Shown: positions 45,293-55,214, numbered from the stretch's first letter. The stretch is 64,000 nucleotides of DNA from RYN-230 sp963851025 (GCA_963851025.1 CAWKOA010000016.1:286107-350106), one strand, 5' to 3'. A program made the numbers and translations. The notes: generated by a model from the sequence alone, not told the origin.

Positions 45293-45423
45293 CTGCAGGC
45301 ATGCTGGTCAGAGCGGTCGAAGGTCGCAAATGGCCCTCACCCATCGCTGCCCGCTGAGTGGCGCAATGCGGCGCCCGAATTGCCCCAAATAGGCGCCCAT
45401 CCCCAATCTAGGAGTCGAGAGCC

Positions 45424-46849
45424 ATGTCCATGGCTGGCGCAGCCATGCCATCTGCCCTGCCCGCGAAACCCTCCGGCGCGATCGCCCCGCCGCCACCCGC
45501 CAGCCCCAAGCTGACGACCGCGCCGGCCGCTCCCGTCTCCGCCCCGGTCGCTCCGTTCCCGGCCACGGTCCCCCCGTCCCGGCTCACCCTGGCCCCCATC
45601 CCGGTATCGGCCACGCTGGCCGCCAACGAGACCCTGGCCCGGAAGCGGCGGGCGGGCGAGACCGTGCTGCCCCTGGCGTTCGGCGAGGCCGGGCTGCCGG
45701 CCCATCCCCTGCTGATCCAGGGCGCTGGCCGAGGCGAGCGCCGGCAACACCTACGGCCCGGTGGCCGGCCTGCCCGAGCTGCGCGAGGCCGCGGCCGGGT
45801 ACTGGACCCGCCGCGGCACGCCCACCGGGCCGGCCAGCGTGGTCTGCGGCCCGGGCAGCAAGGCGCTGCTGTTCGGGCTGCTGCTGGCCATCGGCGCGGA
45901 CGTCGCCGTGCCCCAGCCCAGCTGGGTCAGCTACGCCGCCCAGGCCAGCATGCTCGGGGTGCAGCCGCACTTCGTGCCGGTGCCGCCGGGCGAGGGCGGC
46001 GTCTGCGAGGCCGCGGGCCTGGCGGCCGCGGTGACCGCGGCCCAGCGGGCTGGCCGCCGGATCGGCGCCGTGGTGCTGACACTGCCGGACAACCCGACCG
46101 GCAGGCTGGCCCGCCCGGCCAGCGTGCACGCCCTCTGCCAGGTCGCCGCCGAGCACGACCTGATCATCATCGCCGACGAGATCTACCGCGACCTCGTGCA
46201 CGACCCGGACCAGGCCTTCGCCAGCCCGGTCCTGTTCGCGCCGGAGCGGACCGTGGTCACCACCGCGCTCAGCAAGAGCCTGGCCCTGGGCGGCTGGCGG
46301 ATCGGCGTGGCGCGGCTGCCCGACAGCGGGATCGGGCTGGCCCTGCGGGACCGGCTGGTCGGCATCGGCAGCGAGATCTGGTCCGCCCCGTCGCTGCCGA
46401 TCCAGCACGCCGCGTCCCTCGCCTTCGACGAGCCCGCCGAGCTCACCGAGCGGGTGGACCGCAGCCGGGCCCTGCACGCGGAGGTGGCCACGGCGGTGGC
46501 CGACCGGTTCGCCGCCGCCGGGCTGCTCGTGCCCGCACCGCAGGCCGCGTTCTACCTGTACCCCGATTTCGCGCCCTGGCGGGAGCACCTGCGCCGCACG
46601 CGCGGCATCGGCAACGGAGCCGACCTGGCCACGCACCTGCTGCACCGCTACGGCATGGGCGTGCTGCCCGCGAGCGCGTTCGGCGAGGAGCCGTCGGCGC
46701 TGCGGGTGCGGGTGGCCACCGCGATGCTCTACGGCGAGACCGACGAGCAGCGGGAGCGGGCGCTGCGCTCGGACGACCCGGTGACCCTGCCCTGGATCGC
46801 GGCCGCGCTGGACCGGATCGAGGAGGTCCTGGCCGCCCTCGCGCCCTAG
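45424..46849 (+). CDS. PLP-dependent class I/II aminotransferase (one frameshift)
   Basis: Fold-type I aminotransferase, about 430 residues after a Pro/Ala-rich start. Motifs: NTYGPVAGLPELREAAAGYW, LPDNPTGRLA (substrate carboxylate), IIIADEIYRDL (PLP Asp/Tyr) and the lysine in SKSLALGGWRIG, then LRVRVATAMLYGE with the substrate Arg. The frame changes at about 45721: LLIQ continues ALAEASAGNTYG after one surplus G (CAG-G-GCG). The start is uncertain since the first 60 residues are low-complexity; a later GTG/ATG is possible. Probably controlled by the divergent LysR protein. Substrate unknown. Confidence 0.85.
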
Positions 46850-46869
46850 CAGGGTTTCGCGCCAACCCA

Positions 46870-46893
46870 GGCCCGGCGGCGCCCGCCCGGGCC
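46870..46893. terminator. Terminator hairpin between convergent genes
   Basis: GGCCCGG / CCGGGCC stem (7 bp) with a 10-base loop, between the aminotransferase end and the convergent membrane-protein end. Confidence 0.55.
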
Positions 46894-46908
46894 GGTCGGT
46901 TAACCTGC

Positions 46909-48979
46909 TCATTTGCGGAACCTTACGGCCAGGATCGGGGAGTAGCCGTAGGGGTAGGCGGAGCCGGACTTGACCAGATTGGCCTCGAAGTAGACCGGGT
47001 CGTTGTTCACGGTGGTCGAACTTGATGGTGAAGACCGCCACGCCTTGCGCGTTGGTCAGCGCCTGGACCGGAGTGGCACCTTCGGGGAACTTGTTGATGA
47101 AGGCCTGGCTGGTAATCGTGCCGCTCTGGGCGTAAATGACCTGGCCGAGATAGACAGGGACGTTCGCCGCCCGGACCGGCTGGTCGAGGCGGTTGACGAT
47201 CTCGGCGCGCACGGTGATCGTCTTGCCCCGCGCCACGGGCTCGTTGATCGCGGAGGGCCGCAGCACAACCCGCCACAGGTTCGGCACGTAGATTCCGGTC
47301 CGGCTGACCGTGTCCGGCGAGAAGGCCAGGACCTGGAAGCCGTTGGTGATCGAGGGCGCCGCGAAGTAACTCGGGGCCTGCAGCGTGTACCGGGCGTGCT
47401 GGTGCGCGGCGAGGAACGTGGGACCGTGCACACGGCGCCAGAAGGCCGTCATCGTCAGGCCCTCCTCTACCGTGAACGAGGGCCGCACGCGATGGGCGGA
47501 GTTGTTGGTCACCGACACGGTGAGCTGATCGACGGTCGCCAGCTGGCCGGTGGTGCGGACCGACTCGATCGACATGGCCAGCGGGCTGGGACTGGTCAGG
47601 GCGGCGAGGACCGCCAGAGCGCAGGCCCCCACGGCCCCGGCGACCACCCATTTCCAGTGCCGCCAGAGGGCGGGCAACTGCGGGCGCTGCGTGGTCGCCG
47701 CGGCCGCGATCGCCGCCGGGATCAGCATCACCAGGTAACTGCCGAAGGACCGGGTGGCGAAGAACAGCACGATCGACGGCAGCAGGAACGTGGCGGGCTT
47801 CAGCGCCGGGTAGGTCGCCGCGTAACAGCCCAGCAGGGCCAGCAAGACGACCACGGCCGCGGAGCTGTAGTCGCGCAGCGAGCCGCCGCCGACCGGGAGC
47901 GACAGGCTGAGGCTGATCAGGCCCTGGCCCGCCGGCACGGTCTGCGCGGTGATGGGGGTGAGGACCCCCTTGACCCATCCGCTGGGTGAGTTCAGCAGGT
48001 ACGGCAGGTTGGGCACCAGGAACGCGGCGACCGCGATCGCCAGGTACCGCAGGCCGTCCCGGATGCCCTGGCTCCAGTCCCGCAGCCGCCGCGATTCCAG
48101 CACGATGCCGATGATCAGGAAGGGGAGCACGAGCCACGGAGTCTGCTTGACCGCCATGGCCAGCCCCATCAGGACGGGGCCGCGCCAGGCCGCCCGCCCG
48201 CGGGTCCAGGCGAACCGGTCCCAGCCGGCCGCCGCGCCGACCAGCAGCGGGATGAACAGGAAGTCGGTCACCCCGCCGACCGCGTACCCGGTGAACACGT
48301 CGAGGCTGATGACCACGGCCGCCAGCGGCGCCAGCTTCCTCGGCAGCACCGCGTACAGCACCGCCCCGCCCAGCGCCCAGGCCGCGACGTTGGTCCAGAC
48401 GGCAGCCTGGGTGGCGACGCCGAGCGCGAGCAGCGGCAGGTACTCCTCGAACGCGAGCGCCGGATAGGACAGGCGGGTCACTGGCCGCCCGTCCAGCAGG
48501 AACGTGTACCCGTTCGGCGACACGTGGAACAGCGGGAAGGCGGCCGCCATGGAATGCAGGTACGGATTGATGCCGTGCAGGGCGAGTTGCGCCGCGTACT
48601 GGTCGAAGGCGATCTCGTCGGTGCCGTAGTCGGGAGCGGCGTAGACCTGGAAGTAGCTCCACAGGGCCAGGCCGGCGATCACGGCGATCAGGACGCCCAG
48701 ATCGATCTGGCGCTGGCGGCGGGAGCTGATCGCGCCCCCGGGAACCCAGGCGGCCACGAGAGCCAGCAGCCCGGCCAGCCCCAGGAGCACGACGGGAACG
48801 GCAAGCCACGCCCCGAACGTGAGGTTGCCGGAGAGCCGGAACGACCAGGTGACCAGGAAGATCGCAGCCAGCGTCCGCAGGATCCGCTCGCTCCACGCCG
48901 TGGTGTCAGCTTCAGCCCCACGGCGGCCAGTCCAGCCGCGGTAACCGGTCGATCGGTGCCGTCCTGCCGGGATACTCAT
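46909..48979 (-). CDS. Polytopic membrane protein, GT-C glycosyltransferase-like (one frameshift)
   Basis: About 690 residues. Ten or more membrane helices follow an acidic external loop YGTDEIAFDQYAAQLALHGINPYLHS, which resembles the catalytic Asp/Glu loop of polyprenol-phosphate-dependent GT-C (GT87/GT39-like) transferases; MGLAMAVKQTPWLVLPF is a typical later helix. The C-terminal 220 residues form an external beta domain (VDQLTVSVTNNSAHRVRPSF, ITVRAEIVNRLDQPVRAANVPV). The frame changes at about 47027 (TTC-G-ACC, one surplus G), after which it ends TTVNNDPVYFEANLV ... LAVRFRK. The minus-strand frame happens to stay open much further, but that part is non-coding. Likely a step in surface-glycan assembly. 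Confidence 0.75.
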
Positions 48980-49012
48980 GGCCTCGCGGCCCGCGCGAGG
49001 CTAAGGCACGCA

Positions 49013-49903
49013 TTAGGCCGCGAAGACCTGGATGTTCCCATAGGTTGCTGTCCCCACCACCTCGTAGAGTTGGCCTCCGCTGGTGGAGACGAGCACCTGG
49101 ACACACTGACTGGGCGCCGGCAGGACCTTCCGGACCGCCTCGGTGCTGGTGTTCACGTCGGCGATGTTGGAGGTGGCACCGTCGCTCTTCAGGACGTACA
49201 GCGTGTTGCCGTCCGGGCTGAGGGCAATGGACTGCCCGGTGTCTTCCCGGCCGCCGACCCGGAACTTGGCGGCGACCTTGCCGCCGGTGATGTTGATCTG
49301 ATCCACCAGCCCGTTGCGTTCCAGCGCGTACAGCGTGGTCTGCCCAACGTCGGGGACTACGGAGACGGCATCGGACGGCATCGGGACACTGCCCTGGATC
49401 CGCCCACCGCGGGAGCCCACGATGGTCACGCTCGCGGTTGTGGCCGTCCCGGTCAGCACGTAGAAGGTCGTGCCGTCACTGCCCACCACGACCTGGCGGG
49501 CGGGGGCGGGCAGCGCTACGGTCTTGACGAGTTTGCCGGCCGGGGACAGGAGTTCCAGGGCGCCCGAGTGCTTGGCGGCCAGGGCGAGGCCGATGACCCC
49601 GGCGGATGATTCGGCCACCGACCGGGCGGCGCCACTCACCGAGACGCTGCCTTTCATGCCGCCACTCGATGAGTCCATTTCGAACAGGCCCATGCTGGTT
49701 TTCCCGGCCAGCATCCATATGGTGCCATTTGCCTGGGGTTCGGCCACGGACACGAGGCTCCCCGGTGCCCGGAGGATACGGTGCGGCAGCTTACTGACCG
49801 AGGCGTTCTCTTTGGCCGGGGAGGTCGCTGAGCATGCAGTGAGCGCGAGCGCCGCTGCCGTGAGTCCGATAAGCACAGTTGTACGGCGCGTCAGGCCCGC
49901 CAT
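49013..49903 (-). CDS. Lipoprotein with beta-propeller-like repeats
   Basis: 296 residues. Lipoprotein signal peptide with lipobox LALTAC (Cys about residue 24). The mature part has repeated blades: GTIWMLAGKTSMGLFEMD, GTTFYVLTGTATTASVTIVGS, TTLYALERNGLVDQINI, NTLYVLKSDGATSNIADV. Such proteins are external ligand or scaffold proteins. It lies just upstream of the GT-C-like membrane protein gene with 33 bases between, suggesting joint expression. No enzyme motif. Confidence 0.75.
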   Translation of the reverse strand: MAGLTRRTTVLIGLTAAALALTACSATSPAKENASVSKLPHRILRAPGSLVSVAEPQANGTIWMLAGKTSMGLFEMDSSSGGMKGSVSVSGAARSVAESSAGVIGLALAAKHSGALELLSPAGKLVKTVALPAPARQVVVGSDGTTFYVLTGTATTASVTIVGSRGGRIQGSVPMPSDAVSVVPDVGQTTLYALERNGLVDQINITGGKVAAKFRVGGREDTGQSIALSPDGNTLYVLKSDGATSNIADVNTSTEAVRKVLPAPSQCVQVLVSTSGGQLYEVVGTATYGNIQVFAA

Positions 49904-49971
49904 AGCTGGATTCCTTCCAATTCACGCGATGTGAGGGCATCGCGGAGGGGGTAAATGCTGGGGGTTAACAC

Positions 49972-50004
49972 GTCGCGGGACCGGCGGCGAGCCGGTCCCG
50001 CGAC
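49972..50004. terminator. Hairpin terminator
   Basis: Perfect 14-bp stem GTCGCGGGACCGGC / GCCGGTCCCGCGAC with loop GGCGA, seven bases downstream of the minus-strand gene ending at 50011. Confidence 0.82.
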
Positions 50005-50010
50005 ATGCGT

Positions 50011-50724
50011 TCAGCGGCTGCGAGCCGCCAGCCACCGGGGGGCAAGAACTCCGACCCCGGCCGGAGACAGGCCCTCAGGCGTGAAGAACACGCTGTCGAG
50101 GACCACGTTTCCCGCCCCGCGGTGGGAGGCAGAGGCGAAGCGGGCCCCTCCCGTGGGCCTCCCGCCCCCAGTAGGGGCCAGGACGATGAAGTCGGCTGCG
50201 GGCGCCTTGAAGGTGACAAACTCCGTGTGGCCACTCTCGGTGGAGCCGACGAACACGAAGGTCTTGCCGTTCCACGCCGCCAGGCGATCACGCGACGTGA
50301 TGGTGGCCCCGGTGATGTCCAGGGTGAGTGAGTGCCCGAAGGGCCCGGTGTACGGCTTGCCGTTGACCGTGATCAGTACACCGACACCGGCCACGGCCCG
50401 GTAGCCGGGATCGCTGTTGCCCACCCCGAGCGTGTCAGGCGCCAAGAGGGTGACCTGGACCGGAGTCGAGAAGGTCCCGGGCGGAATCGTCAGCGTGACC
50501 TCGACTCCGTCGATCTCGACGGGCCCGATCTGCTTTCCGGCCGGGCCGACGGTCACGCTGGTGACGACGGCCTTGTACCCGCCCGGGGCGGGATGTGACG
50601 TGGGTGGCGGAACATAGGCAGCCTGGGCCGGAAGAAGCCCGGGATTAACGACGGCCAGAGTGGCGGCCCCCAGAGCCACAATGGCTAGTTTTTGCGCGAG
50701 GTGGAACCTCTTTGCGCCCGGCAT
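50011..50724 (-). CDS. Secreted protein of unknown function
   Basis: 237 residues from ATG 50724, supported by GGGAGAT upstream. Signal peptide (LAIVALGAATLAVVNPGLLPAQA). The mature part reads like a beta-sandwich: SVTVGPAGKQIGPVEIDGVEVTLTIPPGTFSTPVQVTLLAP resembles the ZU5-type 'indicator' strand pattern used in surface proteins, then ITVNGKPYTGPFGHSLTLDI. A C-terminal basic tail ends LAARSR. It is followed by a strong terminator, so it is probably a single-gene unit. Function unknown. Confidence 0.68.
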   Translation of the reverse strand: MPGAKRFHLAQKLAIVALGAATLAVVNPGLLPAQAAYVPPPTSHPAPGGYKAVVTSVTVGPAGKQIGPVEIDGVEVTLTIPPGTFSTPVQVTLLAPDTLGVGNSDPGYRAVAGVGVLITVNGKPYTGPFGHSLTLDITGATITSRDRLAAWNGKTFVFVGSTESGHTEFVTFKAPAADFIVLAPTGGGRPTGGARFASASHRGAGNVVLDSVFFTPEGLSPAGVGVLAPRWLAARSR

Positions 50725-50929
50725 GTTCAGTATCTCCCACTCTCGGTCTCTCGGAATCAGTTCTGTCCCCCATGCTTTCGCACCCGATCGTAACAGCACG
50801 ACTACGAAGAGTCACCACGCCTACGGAACTTTAACCTCATGGAAATGCACTCCACCGCCCGCACGCAAAGCCTCGAAGCAAGATAGCGCTGAACCTGCTA
50901 ATTTGCCCGAAACCCCTAACGTGCAGAAA

Positions 50930-52972
50930 CTACTCATGTGCCTGAATCCGCGCACTGTAGACTTTTACGGTGGCATTTCCGCCGGTCCAGACCCGCACTT
51001 CGATCCGCTGACCGGGAACGGGCGGCACGAAGTGGGCGCTGAATGGTCCCCAGCCGGAATAAACGCCGCTGCGCAGGGCCGTGCTGATGCTGACGGGCAG
51101 GCTCACGCTCTGGCGGCCAGCGGCCCCGGTAATGCTGCGCCGGGCCAGCAGGGCCCCGCGGCCGTTGTCGTCCCACACTTCGACGTTCGCCGGGCCCGTG
51201 GCCGACAGGGCCACCTGCACGGTATAGCTGCCGACCGGCTCCAGCCATTCGATGCCGTCGGTGACGTAGCCCAGGCGCCGGGTGGAACCGGCGTGCCACT
51301 CGCTGACGGAGCCACTGGTGGCCGCGTGGCCGCCTGCTCCCACGGCGGTCCAGGCCGGGACCCTGCCCGTGCCGTCGGGAACGATGACCCAGTGCTGCCC
51401 GGCGGGCCGGTGCCAGCGGAAGGCCCACACCCCGTTGGCGCTCGCGATGAGCTGGGCGTGCATGGGTCCGGCGAGCTGCCCGATGAAGGCCATGGAGCTC
51501 GCCGTGGTCTGCAACTCGGTCCCGGCTGATGGGGTGATGACAAACCAGACGTCCGTGCCGCTGACCGCGGTTTTCGACGTGCTGGCCAGGGCGTGGACGT
51601 CCAGGCGGCCAGCGAACGGTCCCAGGACACCCTGGGAGGCCACCACCTCATCGGATTCCGGGATCTGGGCCCGCACGTCCGCCAGGGTGGCGGCCGTCGG
51701 GCCGGTGACGCGCAGCCAGTGCACGGGCACCTGAGGGCCCCAGATCGCGGCCCAGCAGAGAGCCTGGGCCACCAGCAAGATGGAGAATACCCGCGCTGTC
51801 CCGACACGCCGTCGGGACAGCCAGGCCAGCGCGGCCACGGTGCCCACCGGCACGAGCACGTAGACGGGCAGGAGCTGGAACGACGGCTGGGCGAACCGCC
51901 ATCCAGCCGACAGGACCGACGACAGCAAGGCCACGGTGATCACGGGCAGCAGCGGCCGGAACAGGATGCCGATCGCCCCGCCGGGCAGCAGCGCGGCCGT
52001 GACGTCGGCCCGTTTCTGCCCGAGCGCCTCAATGAGGCGGACGGGGTGGCTGACAATGCCGCGGACCATCTGCCCCGTGGTCAGGTTCGCCCCGGTCGCC
52101 AGACGGCCGTGAAGGTAACTGGCTGAGACGCCGAGCGCAAGGTAGCCGTAGTGCCGGGCGAGCGGTGCTCCGTGATCAGCGCCGATCTTCACGATGAAGG
52201 CCGAGTAGGCGACGCTGATGACGGCGAGCGCGGCACCGCGCCGCCAGTAGCGGCGCCCGGACAGCAGGCCCCCCGCGCCAATGCCCAGCACGTATACGGC
52301 GGCCGGCCCCCCGCAGGCGAGGACCGGCGCCACCCACCACCACATCCGGCGTCGCCCATCCGCCAGGTCCCGGGCCAGCAGCACGGCGAACGGCAGGGCG
52401 ACGCCTTCCATATGGAAGTCGAACGAGACTGACCACCACAGCCACGGGCTGACCACGAACAGCACGAGACCGGTGATGGCCAGCCACGCCATGGTGCGCT
52501 CGTTCCGGCTCCGGACCACCATGCGGCACATCCAGCTGAAGGCGATGGCCTCTGCCGCGACCACGCCGATGTCCTGCAGCCAGAGCAGGGTCAGGCTGTG
52601 CGGGCCCAGCCAGTAGAAGATGGCTAGCGGCCAGATGGCGAACTCGGCGTCGTTGCGCCAGAACGGCATCGACTCGATGGTCGTGCTCGGGTTGAGGTGG
52701 CCATGCGCGATCAGGTACCAGGGCTGGTTGTAGACCGCGAAGTCCCACGTCAGCGCGTACCGGTGATACAGCAGGGCGCTCCAGGCGCAGAACCCGGCGA
52801 GCTGGAGGGCCAGGACGGCGTAGCCGACTTGGCGGACCCTGGCCGCCAGGTCGGGAGCGTCTGAATCGTCACGTTCGGCAGTGGGAGCCGTGCCCTGATG
52901 AGGGAGGCGAAACCGGGACACCCGGGGTGCGACGTGCCTTCCGACCGCCAGATCGCTCTCGGATGCGGGCAT
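50930..52972 (-). CDS. DUF2079-like polytopic membrane protein
   Basis: 680 residues, intact. About eleven membrane helices; the first external loop YHRYALTWDFAVYNQPWYLIAHG with FWRNDAEFAIWPLAIFYWLGP is characteristic of DUF2079 membrane proteins, thought to be GT-C-like. SFDFHMEGVALPFAVLLARDL follows. The C-terminal 190 residues are external (HVHALAS-type beta segments, YTVQVALSATGPANVEVWDDNGRG), similar in layout to the GT-C-like protein at 46909-48979. It sits in the polysaccharide region and may transfer sugars from a lipid carrier. Start uncertain by a few codons. Confidence 0.72.
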   Translation of the reverse strand: MPASESDLAVGRHVAPRVSRFRLPHQGTAPTAERDDSDAPDLAARVRQVGYAVLALQLAGFCAWSALLYHRYALTWDFAVYNQPWYLIAHGHLNPSTTIESMPFWRNDAEFAIWPLAIFYWLGPHSLTLLWLQDIGVVAAEAIAFSWMCRMVVRSRNERTMAWLAITGLVLFVVSPWLWWSVSFDFHMEGVALPFAVLLARDLADGRRRMWWWVAPVLACGGPAAVYVLGIGAGGLLSGRRYWRRGAALAVISVAYSAFIVKIGADHGAPLARHYGYLALGVSASYLHGRLATGANLTTGQMVRGIVSHPVRLIEALGQKRADVTAALLPGGAIGILFRPLLPVITVALLSSVLSAGWRFAQPSFQLLPVYVLVPVGTVAALAWLSRRRVGTARVFSILLVAQALCWAAIWGPQVPVHWLRVTGPTAATLADVRAQIPESDEVVASQGVLGPFAGRLDVHALASTSKTAVSGTDVWFVITPSAGTELQTTASSMAFIGQLAGPMHAQLIASANGVWAFRWHRPAGQHWVIVPDGTGRVPAWTAVGAGGHAATSGSVSEWHAGSTRRLGYVTDGIEWLEPVGSYTVQVALSATGPANVEVWDDNGRGALLARRSITGAAGRQSVSLPVSISTALRSGVYSGWGPFSAHFVPPVPGQRIEVRVWTGGNATVKVYSARIQAHE

Positions 52973-53049
52973 GCCGCAGATGCTATCTGTGATCTAGTGA
53001 CCACGTTATGTTATTGAGTGGCGCTCACTGTGGCTGCGGCTCTGGCGGC

Positions 53050-53857
53050 CTAAAGCTCCACACCCGCTGAGGCGGCGGCTTCGGCGAGAGGCGCCAATTG
53101 CGGGCGCTTGGGCGGTATTCCGTCGCCTGAGGAACGGCCGCGGATCCGCCGGGCCAGCCAGGGCGCGGCGTGCACCCGGACCCAGCGGGCATCCATCCGC
53201 CGCTCGGACACCCAGCCCGCCGCCGCGAAGCGGGGCACCCGGTCCAGTGGCGGCCAGGGCTCGCGCCAGTCCTCGTCCACGGGCACTCCCATGACCTCGC
53301 AGGCCCGCAGGGCCACCCGGCGGTGACCGTCCGCGGTGAGGTGCAGCCGGTCGGCGCTCCAGGCGCGCGGGTCGCGCAGCACGTTCATGGACCACAGGTC
53401 GACCACATGGCACTGGTGCCGGTCGGCGATGGCCCGCAGGTGCATGTTGAACGCCGCGACCTTGCCCCGGATCAGCCGCAGGACAGGGAACCGGGGATCG
53501 AAGCCGGTGAACATGAGCACCGGGCAGCCCGGCCTGGAGCAGGGTGCGGATCACCTCGTCGAACGACTCGGCCAGCGTGTCCGGGTCGGCCCCCGGGCGG
53601 AGCATGTCGTTGCCGCCCGCGGCGATGCTGACCAGGTCCGGCCGGAACGCGATGGCCTGCGGGACCTGTTCCTGCGCGATCTCGGCCAGGACCTTGCCGC
53701 GGATGGCCAGGTTCGCGTAGCACAGGCCCGGCTGGAGCGCCGCGAGGTGCTCCGCGAAGCGGTCCGCCCAGCCGCGGTAGCCGCCGCCGACCGCGGTCCG
53801 ATCGTCGAGGCCCTCGGTGAAACTGTCCCCGACCGCAACATAGGAGCGAATCTCCAT
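53050..53857 (-). CDS. SGNH/GDSL-family hydrolase (one frameshift)
   Basis: About 268 residues. Block I nucleophile SYVAVGDSFTEGLDD, block II Gly in NLAIRGKVL, block III Asn SIAAGGNDML, and block V DRLHLTADGHRRVA (Asp and His). Together these define SGNH esterases, which deacylate glycans, lipids or small esters. The frame changes at about 53523 (GCC-G-GGC, one surplus G) before PVLMFTGFDPRFP. GTG 53863 is an alternative start. No signal peptide, so cytoplasmic. In a glycan cluster it may remove acyl groups, by inference. Confidence 0.85.
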
Positions 53858-53975
53858 GGTCACGTGCCCTCCTACTCCTCCCACCCATTGTGCGCCGCGA
53901 CCCGCGGCGGCCTGCCCGGCGACCCGTGCTTAATGGGAGCCGGTGCTTCTTCGGGGTGGTGGTGCAGGGATCAGG

Positions 53976-54011
53976 CTGCTGGTGACGGTGCCGGAGCACC
54001 GTCACCAGCAG
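53976..54011. terminator. Strong hairpin terminator after the LCP genes
   Basis: Perfect 16-bp stem CTGCTGGTGACGGTGC / GCACCGTCACCAGCAG with a four-base loop CGGA, downstream of the minus-strand LCP gene group and upstream of the SGNH hydrolase gene. Confidence 0.88.
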
Positions 54012-54075
54012 CCCACCGACCGCTTGGACTCAGCGGGGCGCGGCCGGGGCCTGGGGAGGCTCACACCGTGAAGGG

Positions 54076-54222
54076 CTACCTCTTCTGATCCACGTGCGCG
54101 TTCGCGAACATCACCGGCATCCGCCCGATGCCCGCCGCGACGTGGTTGATGTACACGTAACCACCGACCGCCAGCCCGGCGAGCACCACGAGCACGGCCA
54201 GGGACGCGAGAACGATGCGCAC
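54076..54222 (-). CDS. 48-residue membrane microprotein, relic of an LCP N-terminus
   Basis: GTG 54222 has AAGGAGG four bases upstream, right after the stop of the LCP gene. The sequence VRIVLASLAVLVVLAGLAV-GGYVYINHVAAGIGRMPVMFAN matches the N-terminal anchor of the two neighbouring LCP proteins (RIALVTLASFVVLIGAVAAGGYFYLNHLAGSIQRIPVKFA in parts) and stops there (VDQKR). It is thus either a truncated third copy or a microprotein that acts on or with the LCP proteins. The intact ribosome site argues that it is made. Confidence 0.7.
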   Translation of the reverse strand: MRIVLASLAVLVVLAGLAVGGYVYINHVAAGIGRMPVMFANAHVDQKR

Positions 54223-54233
54223 GGTGCCTCCTT

Positions 54234-55214
54234 CTACTGCGGTGCGGCGGGCGTCACGGTGAACGGGTAGCGCTTGGCGAACGCCGAGATCGAGTCCTGC
54301 CGGATCGCCGCCCACAACTGGCGGGTGATCGCCCGGTCGAGGCGGACCTGCCCGTTCCTCAGGTGGACCGGCGCGGTGACGTAGTCGGTCGAGCCGGTCA
54401 GGTGCCGGACCTCCCGGGACAGGTGCACGAGCTCGGAGGTGGTGAAGTCGCTGTCCACGGTGAGCATGCTGATCAGCGCGTGCAGCACCCGGTACATGGT
54501 CACCGGGTTGGACAGCAGGTGCCCGAACTCGATCGTCCGGATCACGGCCCGCATCAGGCTCTGCTGGCGCAGCACCCGGCCTTCCTGGGTCAGGGAAGGC
54601 TGCCGGGCATATTTCAGGGCGCTGAGCCCATTCAGGTGATTGACTCCCACGTGGAACACGTGCCCGAAGCTGCTCGTCGCCTCCGGGAGAGTGACGTCCA
54701 CCCCGCCGATGGCGTTGACGGTCCGGTCCACGTGGGCGAAGTCGATCCGGGCGTAGTGGTTGATCTGGACGTGAGTCAGGTTCTCGACCGTGCGCACCAG
54801 CAGGTCCGGGCCGCCGAACTTCAGGGCGTTCTGGAGCTCGGTCTTGCCGTGGCCGGGCACCCGGACGATGGACTGCGGCGGAATGGAGACCACGCCGCCC
54901 GAGTACCCGGTGGCGTTGACGTGCAGCAGCATGATCAGGCCGCTGGTGGAGTTCTCGGGTACCGACATCGCACCGGTGGGCCCAATGCCCTTGCCGGTGA
55001 TCAGGACCGTCATGGCCCCGCCGTAGCTGGCGCCAGCCGGCTCACTCACCGCGGCGAACTTCACCGGGATCCGCTGGATGCTGCCGGCCAGGTGGTTGAG
55101 GTAGAAGTACCCGCCGGCCGCGACCGCGCCGATCAGCACCACAAACGAGGCCAGCGTCACGAGTGCGATGCGCAGGCCGCGTCTCGGACCAGTCCGGCTA
55201 GGCGTATCCGACAT
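54234..55214 (-). CDS. LytR-CpsA-Psr (LCP) family glycopolymer transferase
   Basis: 326 residues, intact. Membrane anchor (VTLASFVVLIGAVAAGGYFYL), then the LCP domain: VLITGKGIGPTG, SGLIMLLHVNATGYSGGVVSIPPQSIVRVPGHGKTEL, LTHVQINHYARIDFAHVDRTVNAIGGVDVTL and the Arg in ALKYARQPSLTQEGRVLRQQSLMRAVI (all seen in parts). LCP enzymes move lipid-linked glycopolymers to peptidoglycan or other acceptors outside the cell. Nearly the same as the next LCP gene; their N-terminal DNA is almost identical. Confidence 0.9.
   Translation of the reverse strand: MSDTPSRTGPRRGLRIALVTLASFVVLIGAVAAGGYFYLNHLAGSIQRIPVKFAAVSEPAGASYGGAMTVLITGKGIGPTGAMSVPENSTSGLIMLLHVNATGYSGGVVSIPPQSIVRVPGHGKTELQNALKFGGPDLLVRTVENLTHVQINHYARIDFAHVDRTVNAIGGVDVTLPEATSSFGHVFHVGVNHLNGLSALKYARQPSLTQEGRVLRQQSLMRAVIRTIEFGHLLSNPVTMYRVLHALISMLTVDSDFTTSELVHLSREVRHLTGSTDYVTAPVHLRNGQVRLDRAITRQLWAAIRQDSISAFAKRYPFTVTPAAPQ

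Noticed and set aside
45584..46908. Extension of the GT-C-like membrane protein to a giant 1131-residue protein
   Set aside because: After about 47027 this frame is only the antisense of the aminotransferase gene; the conserved frame ends at 46909.
1..54000. Programmed +1 frameshifting as a general mechanism
   Set aside because: No common slippery site or rare-codon context could be defined, and the breaks occur in many unrelated housekeeping genes; sequence error is simpler.
54223..54315. Upstream extension of the LCP-like microprotein
   Set aside because: It would run antisense-like through the end of the LCP gene in another frame; the ribosome site and homology both start at 54222.
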